A stretch of 55,999 nt of DNA. It comes from an uncultured Sphingopyxis sp. Lineage in GTDB: Bacteria; Pseudomonadota; Alphaproteobacteria; Sphingomonadales; Sphingomonadaceae. The notes beneath the pieces were generated by a model, which saw only the letters and a list, made by a program, of their open reading frames with translations, made no database searches and was not told the origin of the DNA. Made by a program: the position numbers and the translations under genes. This document shows, piece after piece, positions 22,744 to 30,972 of this stretch; the first letter of the stretch is position 1, and each line of letters begins with the position of its first letter. Where the stretch lies: the NCBI GenBank assembly GCA_937873425.1, contig CALMYE010000234.1, positions 1-55,999 on the forward strand, in the 5' to 3' direction.

Positions 22744-23150
22744 ATCCGAAATGCCGTGATGATGGCTGGACGGTCGAGTTCCATCATTTGGAAACCGGCA
22801 GCTTCTTCTTGGAACCCCATGAACTTGTTGCCCGCGCAGATCGTCAACGCGTCGAAGCCTTCATTGCCGGGTAGGATGGCCACGTCGCCGACGATCATCT
22901 CAGCCGTCCCGATCTCCATTAGCCCGATGCCTCGCGACAAATCGGAGAGACCGCCCCACCCCCTATTTGCCAGCGCCCTCCTTGCGCCGATCGGAGACTG
23001 AAACGCGGGAAGCCTTGGCGGCTTGTGACCCATGCTGCGCAGATGAAAGCGCAGGACGTGAATGCAGGTCGCACCCTTCCAATCGAAGGTGCGGCCCCGA
23101 TATTTGTCCCATGTCGCCTGCGTAGCCGCCGCGCGGTGCGCGAGGTTCAC
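22740..23150 (-). CDS. Tail-tip NlpC/P60-like (DUF6950-type) protein
   Basis: 136 aa from a GTG at 23150 that overlaps the preceding stop. KYRGRTFDWKGATCIHVLRF carries the Cys of the truncated NlpC/P60-like family found in sphingomonad and rhizobial phages, followed by GHKPPRLPAF. Proteins of this kind are tail-tip peptidases or structural relatives; the catalytic His is not certain. Confidence 0.7.
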   Translation of the reverse strand: MNLAHRAAATQATWDKYRGRTFDWKGATCIHVLRFHLRSMGHKPPRLPAFQSPIGARRALANRGWGGLSDLSRGIGLMEIGTAEMIVGDVAILPGNEGFDALTICAGNKFMGFQEEAAGFQMMELDRPAIITAFRI

Positions 23151-23752
23151 CGGAACACTTCCTGTAATTCTCGGAAGGTTCCTCCTCCTCCGCCGCCGCC
23201 GCCCATGTTGGTCTGAGCGGGCAGAGCCGTTCCCCACGCCACCCCGACGCCAACTCCCGTTGCGTTGTCCTCGCCAAGTTCGCCGGGAAACAGCGACTTG
23301 TGGAAGCGCGGACTCAGCGTGTTCGCTTCGTTGATGACGAACAGCCGCTCGGCCTTCGGAACGACTGACATTTCGAGTTCGCGCAGTCCCGTGTCGATGG
23401 CCAGATCGGTGCTATCGACCTGTCCATCGAACTCCAGCGACGGGGCGCCGAATATCTCGTTGGTGTCCAGATCGACTTCGGCGATCCACATGCGGACCCG
23501 GCAGCCTTGATATTCCGGCTGCGACAGGTCCGCTGCCGCCGCAGTGGAGCGAGGCAGGAACGTCATGCGCAGCGCCGGCAATTCGTCGCCTACGCCTTCC
23601 TCGACCGCCTCCATCGCACCTATGGTTCCGAAGTCTGCGTCACTCGCAACGAACGTCTCTTCATCCCACTTGACGAAGGCCCCGTCGCACAGGCGCAGGG
23701 TCGCTTCCGGCAACTCGATTTTTATGAGGCCGGCCAGCGTTGCGATTTGCAT
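23147..23752 (-). CDS. Tail protein of the DUF2163-like type
   Basis: 201 aa. LAGLIKIELPEATLRLCDGA and DFGTIGAMEAVEEGVGDELP are typical of distal-tail baseplate proteins; an eight-glycine run near the C-terminus (NMGGGGGGGGTF) is unusual. It is followed by the NlpC-like gene with overlap. Confidence 0.65.
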   Translation of the reverse strand: MQIATLAGLIKIELPEATLRLCDGAFVKWDEETFVASDADFGTIGAMEAVEEGVGDELPALRMTFLPRSTAAAADLSQPEYQGCRVRMWIAEVDLDTNEIFGAPSLEFDGQVDSTDLAIDTGLRELEMSVVPKAERLFVINEANTLSPRFHKSLFPGELGEDNATGVGVGVAWGTALPAQTNMGGGGGGGGTFRELQEVFR

Positions 23753-23755
23753 CGG

Positions 23756-24349
23756 TCAGCCCGCTTCCTCGATCGCGAACTGGATACCGACGTGATGTTC
23801 CAGGCTATATTCCCACGACCAACCCTCGCCGATAACTAGCCCTTCGATCATCGGCTTCTGCAAATGGACAACATCACCATCGGCGGGCGACACGCGAAGA
23901 TGCGGAACAAGGTCGAGTTCGATGCCCCCATATCCGTCCTCCCGCGCGGGCGCGGCGGTGCAGTAGAGATAGTGCTGTCCATCGGTCGCGATCGACAGCC
24001 AATACCCTTCGCCAGCGCCGTAGCCCGGTCGGATGCCCTTTAACTGGATCGTGCTTCCGGCCTGATCGTCACCGTCGACAACAGGATTTCCCGGCGACCC
24101 TTGATCGACTCCGGCGAGTTGCCATTCGATCCGCAGTCCCTCCGTTTTCGCGCGCAAGAGCCGCGAAACGACGACGCGGCCGACATCCCGGTTGACGACA
24201 GGCGGCAATCCGACTTCGACACGGTAGCGGTTGCCCAGCCGGTTTATGCGCTGGATCGGCCCGCCAAGGGGAGGGCGCAGCACGCCGCCAAAGTCGATCA
24301 GCGACGGCCTGACGTAGTTGGGCACGACGCCTTCGGGCAGTTCGATCAT
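23756..24349 (-). CDS. Distal tail protein
   Basis: 197 aa, beta-rich, MIELPEGVVPNYVRPSLIDF. Its start overlaps the tape-measure stop by four bases. Position directly after the tape measure fits a distal tail (Dit-like) or baseplate hub protein. Confidence 0.6.
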   Translation of the reverse strand: MIELPEGVVPNYVRPSLIDFGGVLRPPLGGPIQRINRLGNRYRVEVGLPPVVNRDVGRVVVSRLLRAKTEGLRIEWQLAGVDQGSPGNPVVDGDDQAGSTIQLKGIRPGYGAGEGYWLSIATDGQHYLYCTAAPAREDGYGGIELDLVPHLRVSPADGDVVHLQKPMIEGLVIGEGWSWEYSLEHHVGIQFAIEEAG

Positions 24350-27300
24350 GATGCAAGCCGCCTTGATCCAGCACGTCGCATCTGGGCAACTCCACCGGCT
24401 GCGCCGGCCGATGCGATGCCGGGGGCCGCGCTGTAGACCCTGCCGTCCACCACCACATCGAAATAGGGGGAGGGCACAATCTGCGCGATGCCACCAAACC
24501 TTCCGCCGAGCTGATTGTTCGGCGTCACCCGTGCCCCGCGCGGGAGGTCGACCAGTTCCGGCCCGCGCTCGCCGACGAGGGCAAGCCCGCCGGGGGCGAA
24601 GTTGGTTCCTAGCGCGAACTTCGGAAGATTCTTGAAAATGCTCCCGAGGCCCGCCCCTATTTTGGCTAGAGAGTCATCGCCTGCGACAATTGAGTTAGAC
24701 CCACCGCCCATATTCCCGAGGAAGTTGGCGAGCGGCGCAATAAGGTGCTTCTGAATTTGCAGGCGGAGAATGTCCGCGAGCATCTGCTTGAAGACGTTTT
24801 TCGCTACATCCCCGAGCGATTTGAAGTTGACGATGGCATCGGCCAATTGGTCGTTCAGCGATTGAAGTCCGCTGACCCGGATTTCCTCAAAGGCTTCACT
24901 CATCTGAGCCGCGGTCAGATTGATCTCCCGGCGATACCTTTCCATCGGCGATTCCGTGTCGCGCATCGCGGCTGCGCGGCGGTTGGCGAACTGAGCATCA
25001 AGCGCATCCCGGAGAAGCTTCGCCTCCTGCCAGCGCGCGCTTCCGACGGCTTCAGTCGCGAGGATGCCGTCGAGGATCGCGCGCTGATGACGATACTCCA
25101 GATCGAGCATCTGGAGAGCAAGGTCGCGGCGCTCGCCTTGCGTCAGCGCGAAGTCATAGGCGTGATCCAATGCATCGCGCTCGATTTCATATTGCGCCCT
25201 CGCAACGGTGGCTCGGTCCTGTTCGGCCTCGCGCAACTCCTCGCGAGTTTGCAATTCGCCGTAGAGCGACTTCTGCTTCTGGACGATTAGGTCGCCGGTT
25301 TCGTCCTCGGTCACCGCCTGACCATAGAGCGTATCGAAGATAGCCATTCGAGCCTTGGCTTCGTCGGCGGTCATCTCTTTCTTGCGGACGGCTTCGTTGA
25401 TCTCGGCGATGCGCCCCTCTCGCTCAAGGGCGAGTATCTGGCGCTGGAACTCGGCGCGTTCGGAGGCAGTGGCCGCCAGCTGCTCGCGGGCCTGCAATTC
25501 TTCGATCTGGAGCGAGCGTAGTTCTTGCGCTTCGCGATAGGCCCGCTCTTTCGGGTCGTCGGCTCTTGCCTGCCGTCCACCCCCCGATTCCTCGCTAACG
25601 TTGGCAACGGGAGGAGGGGCGGCATTGTCGATCAGGTCCGAGATTTCCCTGAGCCGCCGATCCCAATTCTCGGCAGTCTTTTGGGCCGCAACCATGTCGC
25701 TGACAGCGCTGTCCAGCGCGCCCTCTAGCCCAGCCTCGGGCGCCAGGCGCGAGAAGCGGGGGTCCATTGACGCGACGCTCGGCCTCCGCTTCTTTTCCGC
25801 AATGGCAACGGCCAAGCGCTGCACTTCGGCTTGCGCTAGGATCACACTGGCACGAGCACTAGCCAGTTTCGCAGCGGCGTTCTGCTGTTCGGCCTTCGCG
25901 GCGGCCAATGCCTTCTTTCGCACTTGTTCATGGGCGCTCGCCAGTTTCTGGGCCAACTCGGCGGCCTTGCTGGTCTGGGGGTTCGATTCCTTCAGCGCCT
26001 TCGCATAGGCTTCCGATGTTTGACCCGCCTCCCTCGCGCGGCGCCCGGCGATATAGATAATCCCTGCCAGTGCAGCGATTGCCGCCCCGACGCCTGTTGC
26101 GATCAACAGCCCGCGAAGCGCGAGGGCAAGAAGTCGCATCGCCACTGCCGCAGGGCCGCCAGCGACCGCCAGGGCCGCCAGTTCGAGCTTGAGCAGCGTG
26201 AGTGAGGGAAGGCCCAGCTTCAGTGCCACCCACAAAGGCGCGAGCGCGCTTTTCAAAATCCCGATGGTCAGAACGACCGGGCCAATCGCCGCTGCAATCG
26301 CCGCAACGACAGCGACGAACTTCAGCACGGCGGGACTCGTTTCCGAAAGGGTGTCCACGAAATCACCCAGCCTCGTGATAAGCGCCGTAATCGCTTCCAG
26401 AACACCGGATTGGCCGATGCGAATGGCCAGTGTCTCGATTGCCCCTTTCAGGTTTTCGAGCTGGCCGTAGAAGCCTTTGAGCCGTTCCTGCGCCTGTGCG
26501 GCCGCATCGGTTTTCCGGATTGCGTCGGCCATGCGTTCGAGACCGGCGCCGCCCTGTTGCATCAGGCCGATCGCCGTTCGCATCGCGTCAGTGCCAAAGA
26601 TTTTCTTCAGGACTTCGGTCTTGGCCTGATCGTTCAGCCCGCCCAGCTTGACGCGCAGTTCTTCGGCGATCTCCGCCATCGACCGAAGCCCGCCATTGGC
26701 GTCGTAGAACTGGAGGCCGAACGCCGCGATTGCTGCCTTCGCCTGCTTCGAGTTTCCGCTGAGCGAGGTCAGAAAGGTCTTGAACGAGGTGCCGGCGTCT
26801 GAACCACTGGCGAACAATGAGGACGTTGCCGCGAGGACTGTGTTGAAGTCGGTGAAATCGACGCCAAGGCCACCGGCAACACCGCCAGCCTGTCCAATCG
26901 CCAGCGCATAATCCTCGAAATCGAGTTTCGATTGATTGACCGCCCCGGTAATTTGGTTGACCGCATCCGGCAATTGCGATGTCGCCAGATGGAACTGCTG
27001 CATCGTATCAGTAATGGCATTCGCGGCAGGAGAAAGCTCCGAACCAGTCGCGCTTGCGAGGTGGACCGCGGCCTCGGCGGCGCCGTCGAGGATTATGCGC
27101 GCGGACAGGCCCGACTTCGCCAATTCGTCCATCGCGTTCGCCGCGTCGGATGCTCCGAAAATCGTGTCCTTGCCCAACTTCAGGGCAAGTTCGCCCATCT
27201 CCTTCAATTCGCTCGCCGACGCCTCCGACGAAATGCCGAGCTTGATCATCGACGACTCGAAGTCGCCGCTCATCTTGATAACCGCAGCACCAGCCGCAGC

Positions 27301-27486
27301 GATTGGCGCAGAGATCGCCAGCGTCAGTTTCTTGCCGAGCTTTTGAAGCTCCTTGCCCGAACGCTCGAACTCGCGCTCCATCCGCTTGAGGCGCTTTTCG
27401 GAGACGTCGGCCCCCTTCTCGAAGGCAGCCGTATCCAGACCCAGAATCACACTGAGCCTAGCGATGACGTCGGCCATGCCTGCCAT
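24346..27486 (-). CDS. Tail tape-measure protein
   Basis: 1046 aa. The N-terminus has the phage minor-tail tape-measure core (about 60-340: MSGDFESSMIKLGISSEASA, AANAMDELAKSGLSA, ISLMQ-type helices, LKKIFGTDAMRTAIGLMQQG). Two hydrophobic stretches follow at about 375-405 and 430-475 (SPAVLKFVAVVAAIAAAIGP; LLIATGVGAAIAALAGIIYI). Long coiled coils (500-850) set tail length. The C-terminus is Gly-rich. GGAG lies eight bases upstream of ATG 27486, just after a stem-loop. Confidence 0.93.
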   Translation of the reverse strand: MAGMADVIARLSVILGLDTAAFEKGADVSEKRLKRMEREFERSGKELQKLGKKLTLAISAPIAAAGAAVIKMSGDFESSMIKLGISSEASASELKEMGELALKLGKDTIFGASDAANAMDELAKSGLSARIILDGAAEAAVHLASATGSELSPAANAITDTMQQFHLATSQLPDAVNQITGAVNQSKLDFEDYALAIGQAGGVAGGLGVDFTDFNTVLAATSSLFASGSDAGTSFKTFLTSLSGNSKQAKAAIAAFGLQFYDANGGLRSMAEIAEELRVKLGGLNDQAKTEVLKKIFGTDAMRTAIGLMQQGGAGLERMADAIRKTDAAAQAQERLKGFYGQLENLKGAIETLAIRIGQSGVLEAITALITRLGDFVDTLSETSPAVLKFVAVVAAIAAAIGPVVLTIGILKSALAPLWVALKLGLPSLTLLKLELAALAVAGGPAAVAMRLLALALRGLLIATGVGAAIAALAGIIYIAGRRAREAGQTSEAYAKALKESNPQTSKAAELAQKLASAHEQVRKKALAAAKAEQQNAAAKLASARASVILAQAEVQRLAVAIAEKKRRPSVASMDPRFSRLAPEAGLEGALDSAVSDMVAAQKTAENWDRRLREISDLIDNAAPPPVANVSEESGGGRQARADDPKERAYREAQELRSLQIEELQAREQLAATASERAEFQRQILALEREGRIAEINEAVRKKEMTADEAKARMAIFDTLYGQAVTEDETGDLIVQKQKSLYGELQTREELREAEQDRATVARAQYEIERDALDHAYDFALTQGERRDLALQMLDLEYRHQRAILDGILATEAVGSARWQEAKLLRDALDAQFANRRAAAMRDTESPMERYRREINLTAAQMSEAFEEIRVSGLQSLNDQLADAIVNFKSLGDVAKNVFKQMLADILRLQIQKHLIAPLANFLGNMGGGSNSIVAGDDSLAKIGAGLGSIFKNLPKFALGTNFAPGGLALVGERGPELVDLPRGARVTPNNQLGGRFGGIAQIVPSPYFDVVVDGRVYSAAPGIASAGAAGGVAQMRRAGSRRLAS

Positions 27487-27506
27487 CCGGGATTCTCCAA
27501 TAAAAA

Positions 27507-27646
27507 GGGCGGCTCAGTGGCCGCCCGTTTGGGTTCAAAATCTATGTTTGCGCTCAGGTCAGGCGAATGATGCCTATGAAAAAGCCGCCCGGTGAGGGGC
27601 GGCGTTCATGGGAGCCGGGTTGTATCTTGGCCGCCTCAGGGGCGGC
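27507..27646. terminator. Three related GC stem-loops upstream of the tape-measure gene
   Basis: Stem 1: GGGCGGC 27507-27513 with GCCGCCC 27520-27526; on the - strand five Ts follow, then the tape-measure ribosome site. Stem 2: GCCGCCC 27584-27590 with GGGCGGC 27597-27603; on the - strand a TTTTTC tail follows. Stem 3: GCCGCC 27630-27635 with GGCGGC 27641-27646. The first two look like leftward intrinsic terminators in tandem. Confidence 0.65.
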
Positions 27647-27675
27647 TTATCGTCCCTATAGCTGGCTGCACTGAT

Positions 27676-28094
27676 CTAGCGAGCGTGATTCTGATCATTA
27701 ATATCTTGAATTTTGTTGTGTTTCTCTTGCAATTCGGCGTCGAGTGCCGCCGTGCAATCGTCGTGGAGCGACCTCCATGCAGCCTCGCCGTCGCTAACCA
27801 AAACAGCGCCTCGCCGACGCGAGTAATAATATTTCTCGAATCCTACATAGCCGCCAAAACTGTTTTTCGCATTTACCTCAGCAAGGCAAAGCAGCCCTGC
27901 ATCAGGGAAAACTGAAGATTCTATACCCTCTCTAAACTGTGCGCTCGCAGGGTCTTTCAGTTTTTGGAAACGGCAGATCTCGCTTCATCCAGTAGCGCCG
28001 AGGTAGCATCCGGCTGAGGCGTCGTTTCGCCTCCGCCACAACCCATCAAGACGAATGCTGGCAACAGGTGGCACAGCCGAAGCGACTTTCGCAT
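27676..28094 (-). pseudogene. Lipoprotein gene with a one-base frameshift
   Basis: The N-terminal part (28094-27957, 45 aa) is MRKSLRLCHLLPAFVLMGCG, a lipoprotein signal with lipobox LMGC, ending in TGA after AVSKN. In the -1 frame the protein continues without a break (LKDPASAQFR, EVNAKNSFGGYVGF) to TAG at 27676. The junction is five As (27961-27965 complemented); one more A would restore a 139-aa protein. Either a real deletion, a sequencing indel, or -1 slippage at C AAA AAC. The family (SAQF...NSFGGYVGF) is a common alphaproteobacterial lipoprotein of unknown function. Confidence 0.7.
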
Positions 28095-28131
28095 CTTTGT
28101 CCCCAACGAACAGCCGACGTGAACCAATACC

Positions 28132-28539
28132 CTAGTCCGTGATCGCTGCGAGTGCCAGAAAATCAACTTCCCCAACAATTCTTATCGACTGCCCCTTGGC
28201 AATCAAGGCTTCAGCCTTGACGTGCTTCCCGCTCTTCGCGCTCCACCCCGGAACGATGTCACGCTCCCCCACGACCAGCATGGTCGTTCGCTTTGTGACC
28301 CCACTATCCACGTTGGCGCCGGCCGCAGCCGCCATGTCAGCCGCTACGGAACGCGATATGGACAACTCACCAGTGAAGACGATCGTTTCCTCAGCCAACG
28401 CACCGTCACCATCGCCCAGGCGCCTAATCGACGCTGCATGATCGACCTCAATTCCTCTATCGAATCTCACCAATCCAATCTGGCAGATGCTGCTGAACTT
28501 CGGATTTGCCGTTTCGACATCGACCACCACGAATCCCAT
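28132..28539 (-). CDS. Internally deleted DnaQ-like exonuclease fused to BRCT domain
   Basis: 135 aa. Residues 1-35 are the first motif of a DnaQ-type 3'-5' exonuclease (GFVVVDVETANPKFSSICQI, D7 and E9 the metal ligands, then GLVRFDRG). The rest of the exonuclease domain, including motifs II and III, is missing, and a BRCT domain follows (about 52-132: IVFTGELSISRSVAADMAA, HVKAEALIAKGQSIRIV). Full-length relatives are 3'-5' exonuclease-BRCT proteins. GGAGGG lies six bases upstream of ATG 28539. Catalysis is unlikely; BRCT binding may persist. Confidence 0.75.
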   Translation of the reverse strand: MGFVVVDVETANPKFSSICQIGLVRFDRGIEVDHAASIRRLGDGDGALAEETIVFTGELSISRSVAADMAAAAGANVDSGVTKRTTMLVVGERDIVPGWSAKSGKHVKAEALIAKGQSIRIVGEVDFLALAAITD

Positions 28540-28569
28540 AGCGCCCTCCCGCATGGGATAGAGCACTTT

Positions 28570-29198
28570 TCATCCCGAAGAGTCCACGCCCTCCTTAACC
28601 TTCGCCTTCTTCATCTTGCCTTTCGCCATCGCGAGCAGCTTCTTGGCGCCGTCGTTCCGGCGCTCGGTCGGCGTTTTCAGATAATCGGAGAGCGACTTCA
28701 TGGACTTGGTTCTGGCAAACCGCTCGGCCTGCCAGCCGATCGACAGCGAGAGGTCGAATGTCGCCTTGACCCGCGCCCCGACGATCAGCGAGAACGTGCG
28801 CGGGGTTTGCTGCCAGAAGGCTTCCGGGTCGAGGCCCGCTTCACACCATTGGCGCCAGAGGTCTTCCCAACTGGGGGCGCGTTTCCCGATTTCTCGCCCT
28901 CCGACTTTGGGAAGGCGTTCTGTGTCGCTGCTTGTAGCGCCGCGCCCACCGCGGCCATGTCGGTGCGAATCATCTCTAGCACCTCGACGGCGGTGATGTC
29001 GGGATGGTGACGACGCAAGGCCCCGAACAGAAGCGCACGGATCGCGCCGACAAAGCCTGCCGCAGCATCGGCCATGATCTTCGGAAGGGGGTGGCCGTAG
29101 ATCGGTTCGGCCTCGACCAGCCCCTCCATGTCCAGCACCAGCGTGAATGATCGGCCATCGCTCAGATTGAGCGGTGCCTGCCCTTTGAACGGGTTCAT
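28570..29198 (-). CDS. Tail assembly chaperone, -1 frameshift fusion product (GT-like)
   Basis: Predicted 209-aa product made when ribosomes slip -1 at GGGAAAC (28887-28881 on the - strand). In the zero frame the codons are TCG GGA AAC; after slippage they read GGG AAA CGC and continue 103 codons as APSWEDLWRQWCEAGLDPEA to TGA at 28570. The extension is a coherent sequence (FWQQTPRTFSLIVGARVKAT, then a basic C-terminus KGKMKKAKVKEG). This is the lambda G/GT layout: chaperone, frameshifted longer form, then tape measure. Confidence 0.85.
28785..29198 (-). CDS. Tail assembly chaperone, unshifted form (GTA-gp10 / TAC_11-like)
   Basis: 137 aa. LNLSDGRSFTLVLDMEGLVE and a helical GFVGAIRALLFGALRRHHPD segment match the GTA-gp10/Phage_TAC_11 family that coats the tape measure during tail assembly. 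The last ~30 residues (after SGN) are low-complexity and basic, as expected for readthrough past the slippery site. ATG 29198 is six bases after the tail-tube stop. Confidence 0.85.
   Translation of the reverse strand: MNPFKGQAPLNLSDGRSFTLVLDMEGLVEAEPIYGHPLPKIMADAAAGFVGAIRALLFGALRRHHPDITAVEVLEMIRTDMAAVGAALQAATQNAFPKSEGEKSGNAPPVGKTSGANGVKRASTRKPSGSKPRARSR
28881..28887 (-). promoter_or_regulatory. Slippery heptamer G GGA AAC (-1 programmed frameshift site)
   Basis: The - strand heptamer GGGAAAC is phased X XXY YYZ with the zero frame of the chaperone gene. It is the same type as lambda's GGGAAAG between G and T. No obvious downstream pseudoknot was modelled by eye; a GC-rich GCGCCCCC stretch follows directly. 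Confidence 0.85.
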
Positions 29199-29203
29199 GC
29201 CGA

Positions 29204-29650
29204 TCAGCTCACATAGGCTTCGATGTCGTCGACCGAAACGATGCGGAACGTGGCCGTCGCCTCCATCACGCCATCAGGTGTGACCCGGCCGCGCGAATAG
29301 CCAGTGCAGCGGGCCGTGCCTTCGATCTGCGCGACGGGCTCGCCATTCTCGGGAAGCACCGCCTTGAACGCGCGCACGTCGGCCTCCTTGAGGGCGCTTT
29401 CGAGCAGCACGTCGGTGTCGGATAGCGGACGGAAGTTCAGCAACACCTCGAAGTCGGAATCTTCGTAGAAGCCGCTCAGGTAATCGCGCCGCCAGTCGGA
29501 CGATTTGAGGTGCGTCGCATCGACTTGCTCGCGCGAACCGCCGGTCGGAACGTCGAATTCCTTGACCTGGACAAGCTCGTAAAGCGCGTCGCCGTCGTGG
29601 AGCCAGAACTCGCCCATATAGCCGAGCGAAGCGTCGCCAGTTTCTGCCAT
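29204..29650 (-). CDS. Major tail tube protein
   Basis: 148 aa from ATG 29650, MAETGDASLGYMGEFWLHDG. VKEFDVPTGGSREQVDATHL and the SDFEVLLNFRPLSDTDVLLE segment fit tail-tube (TTP) proteins of siphophages. Translation is preceded by a leader almost identical to that of the major capsid gene rather than a typical ribosome site. The next gene, the tail chaperone, follows after five bases. Confidence 0.85.
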   Translation of the reverse strand: MAETGDASLGYMGEFWLHDGDALYELVQVKEFDVPTGGSREQVDATHLKSSDWRRDYLSGFYEDSDFEVLLNFRPLSDTDVLLESALKEADVRAFKAVLPENGEPVAQIEGTARCTGYSRGRVTPDGVMEATATFRIVSVDDIEAYVS

Positions 29651-29710
29651 GATAAATAATCCATCTTGCCGCACGAAGCGGACTGGGACTCGGCGTCATC
29701 ACGACGCGGA
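29651..29710 (-). promoter_or_regulatory. Conserved 5' leader of the tail-tube gene
   Basis: The 60 bases before ATG 29650 (- strand) hold a dyad GCGTCGTGATGACGC, a TCCCAGTCC stretch, a small hairpin CCGC-TTCGT-GCGG and GGCAAGATGGAT about nine bases before ATG. A near-identical segment precedes the capsid gene at 38834-38896. Confidence 0.8.
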
Positions 29711-29772
29711 AACCCGGTTGAACAATCGGACCTGAATGCTGCACGGCCAGCCGGTCCAAGCTGGCGCGAATC

Positions 29773-30177
29773 TCAATCTGCGAATGTGTGTTCCATCATC
29801 AGGTCCACGATCTGGTGATGTGTGAACCCTTTGGGCGTATCGGTGCCTTGGCCTTCTCGGGGGCCTTCCGCCTTTACGCGCCCGACCCGGCCACCGGTCA
29901 CTGACCAAGGCGCATCGACCGCCTGCACGATTTTGGTCCCAAGTTGCTTTGCGGCACCGAAACTAGGCGCGAAGCAACTGGCCTGCACCCGCGTCCGTCT
30001 CGCGCTCTGATAGCCTTTCAGATGCTCCGGTCGCGGGTCGCTGATGATGTGCAACCGGACGTAGGGCAGGGCAGCGCCTTGCGGGACGACTGCCCAATAG
30101 ATGCGGGTCGCGACGACGGCGGCGACCGCCGTGTCCGCAAGCAGTCGGGCGCGGAGGGCGGTTGCAAGGTCAGCCAC
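29773..30177 (-). CDS. Tail completion protein, DUF3168
   Basis: 134 aa from a GTG at 30177, preceded by AAGGGG. DLATALRARLLADTAVAAVV and the PYVRLHIISDPRPEHLKGYQ segment are typical of DUF3168 tail terminators, and the C-terminus ends VDLMMEHTFAD. It lies between the HK97-gp10-like and tail-tube genes. Confidence 0.82.
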   Translation of the reverse strand: MADLATALRARLLADTAVAAVVATRIYWAVVPQGAALPYVRLHIISDPRPEHLKGYQSARRTRVQASCFAPSFGAAKQLGTKIVQAVDAPWSVTGGRVGRVKAEGPREGQGTDTPKGFTHHQIVDLMMEHTFAD

Positions 30178-30178
30178 G

Positions 30179-30646
30179 CTAGCGCCCCTTCGCAGCCTTC
30201 CGCGCAATTCGCGCCTTCGCCTTGTTCACTTCATCGGCCAGCGTGTCGCGAACTTCGCGCACAACGGCTTGACCTTCGCTATCCGCCGCCGGGCGGGCGT
30301 AGGGATTAGGCGACATTTCGACCGTGCCCTCTTCCTGCCAACCTGCATTCGAGCGGTTCAGTTTTCCTTCCGGCGCAGGGCCGGTCATTACCTGGACGCC
30401 GGTCGATCGTTCGAACCGCACCGATCCCCGAGCGCGTTTGGCGGTTACAACCTGCGTCTTCATGCTGCCCGCGAGATCGCCTTCGTCCTTTGGCGCCAGT
30501 TGCTCCATCTTGACCCGGATGCGCTCCATCGACTTCGTGGCGGTGCGGCGAAGGACGTTGCGGGCGGTCGCGCGCGGCAGTTCCTCCGCCAAGGCCCGTT
30601 CCAATTCCTTGAAGCCCTCCGTGCGGAACGTCTCGCGGGCCATCAT
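30179..30646 (-). CDS. HK97-gp10-like head-tail joining protein
   Basis: 155 aa starting MMARETFRTEGFKELERALA. The conserved RATARNVLRRTATKSMERIR and NPYARPAADSEGQAVVREVR segments match the HK97 gp10 family, which caps the tail side of the connector. The start overlaps the upstream stop. Confidence 0.85.
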   Translation of the reverse strand: MMARETFRTEGFKELERALAEELPRATARNVLRRTATKSMERIRVKMEQLAPKDEGDLAGSMKTQVVTAKRARGSVRFERSTGVQVMTGPAPEGKLNRSNAGWQEEGTVEMSPNPYARPAADSEGQAVVREVRDTLADEVNKAKARIARKAAKGR

Positions 30647-30972
30647 TGCACCCGTTTTGCCGTCATCTCGATCTCGCCGCGCTTCGGCGCGTCGGGCGCG
30701 ATCGAAACCACATCCCAATTCGACCCATCCCAGACGATACGATCCTCGACCTTTGCCCCGCGCGTCAGGCCGTTTGACAGCATGTTGAACGTCGCCGCCT
30801 GCACTGCCTGTTCTTGCGCCGCCTGCCTGCGCTCATCGCCGCGCCCGAGGTAGACCGCCGCCCATTCCTTGCCGCGATCAGCCCATGTCTGGATTTCCTC
30901 GCCATATTCGTCCTGCGTCGCTGTGAAGCGCTGCAAAGTTATCAGCGAATCTCGTCGGCCAGCGCTGGTCAT
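30643..30972 (-). CDS. Phage head-tail adaptor (head closure) protein
   Basis: 109 aa. MTSAGRRDSLITLQRFTATQ and RIVWDGSNWDVVSIAPD match the SPP1 gp16-like/HK97 head-tail adaptor family. It overlaps neighbours at both ends by four bases. Confidence 0.85.
   Translation of the reverse strand: MTSAGRRDSLITLQRFTATQDEYGEEIQTWADRGKEWAAVYLGRGDERRQAAQEQAVQAATFNMLSNGLTRGAKVEDRIVWDGSNWDVVSIAPDAPKRGEIEMTAKRVQ

Noticed and set aside
27592-27915. 107-codon + strand frame
   Set aside because: Antisense to the continuation of the frameshifted lipoprotein gene, which has a recognisable sequence pattern.
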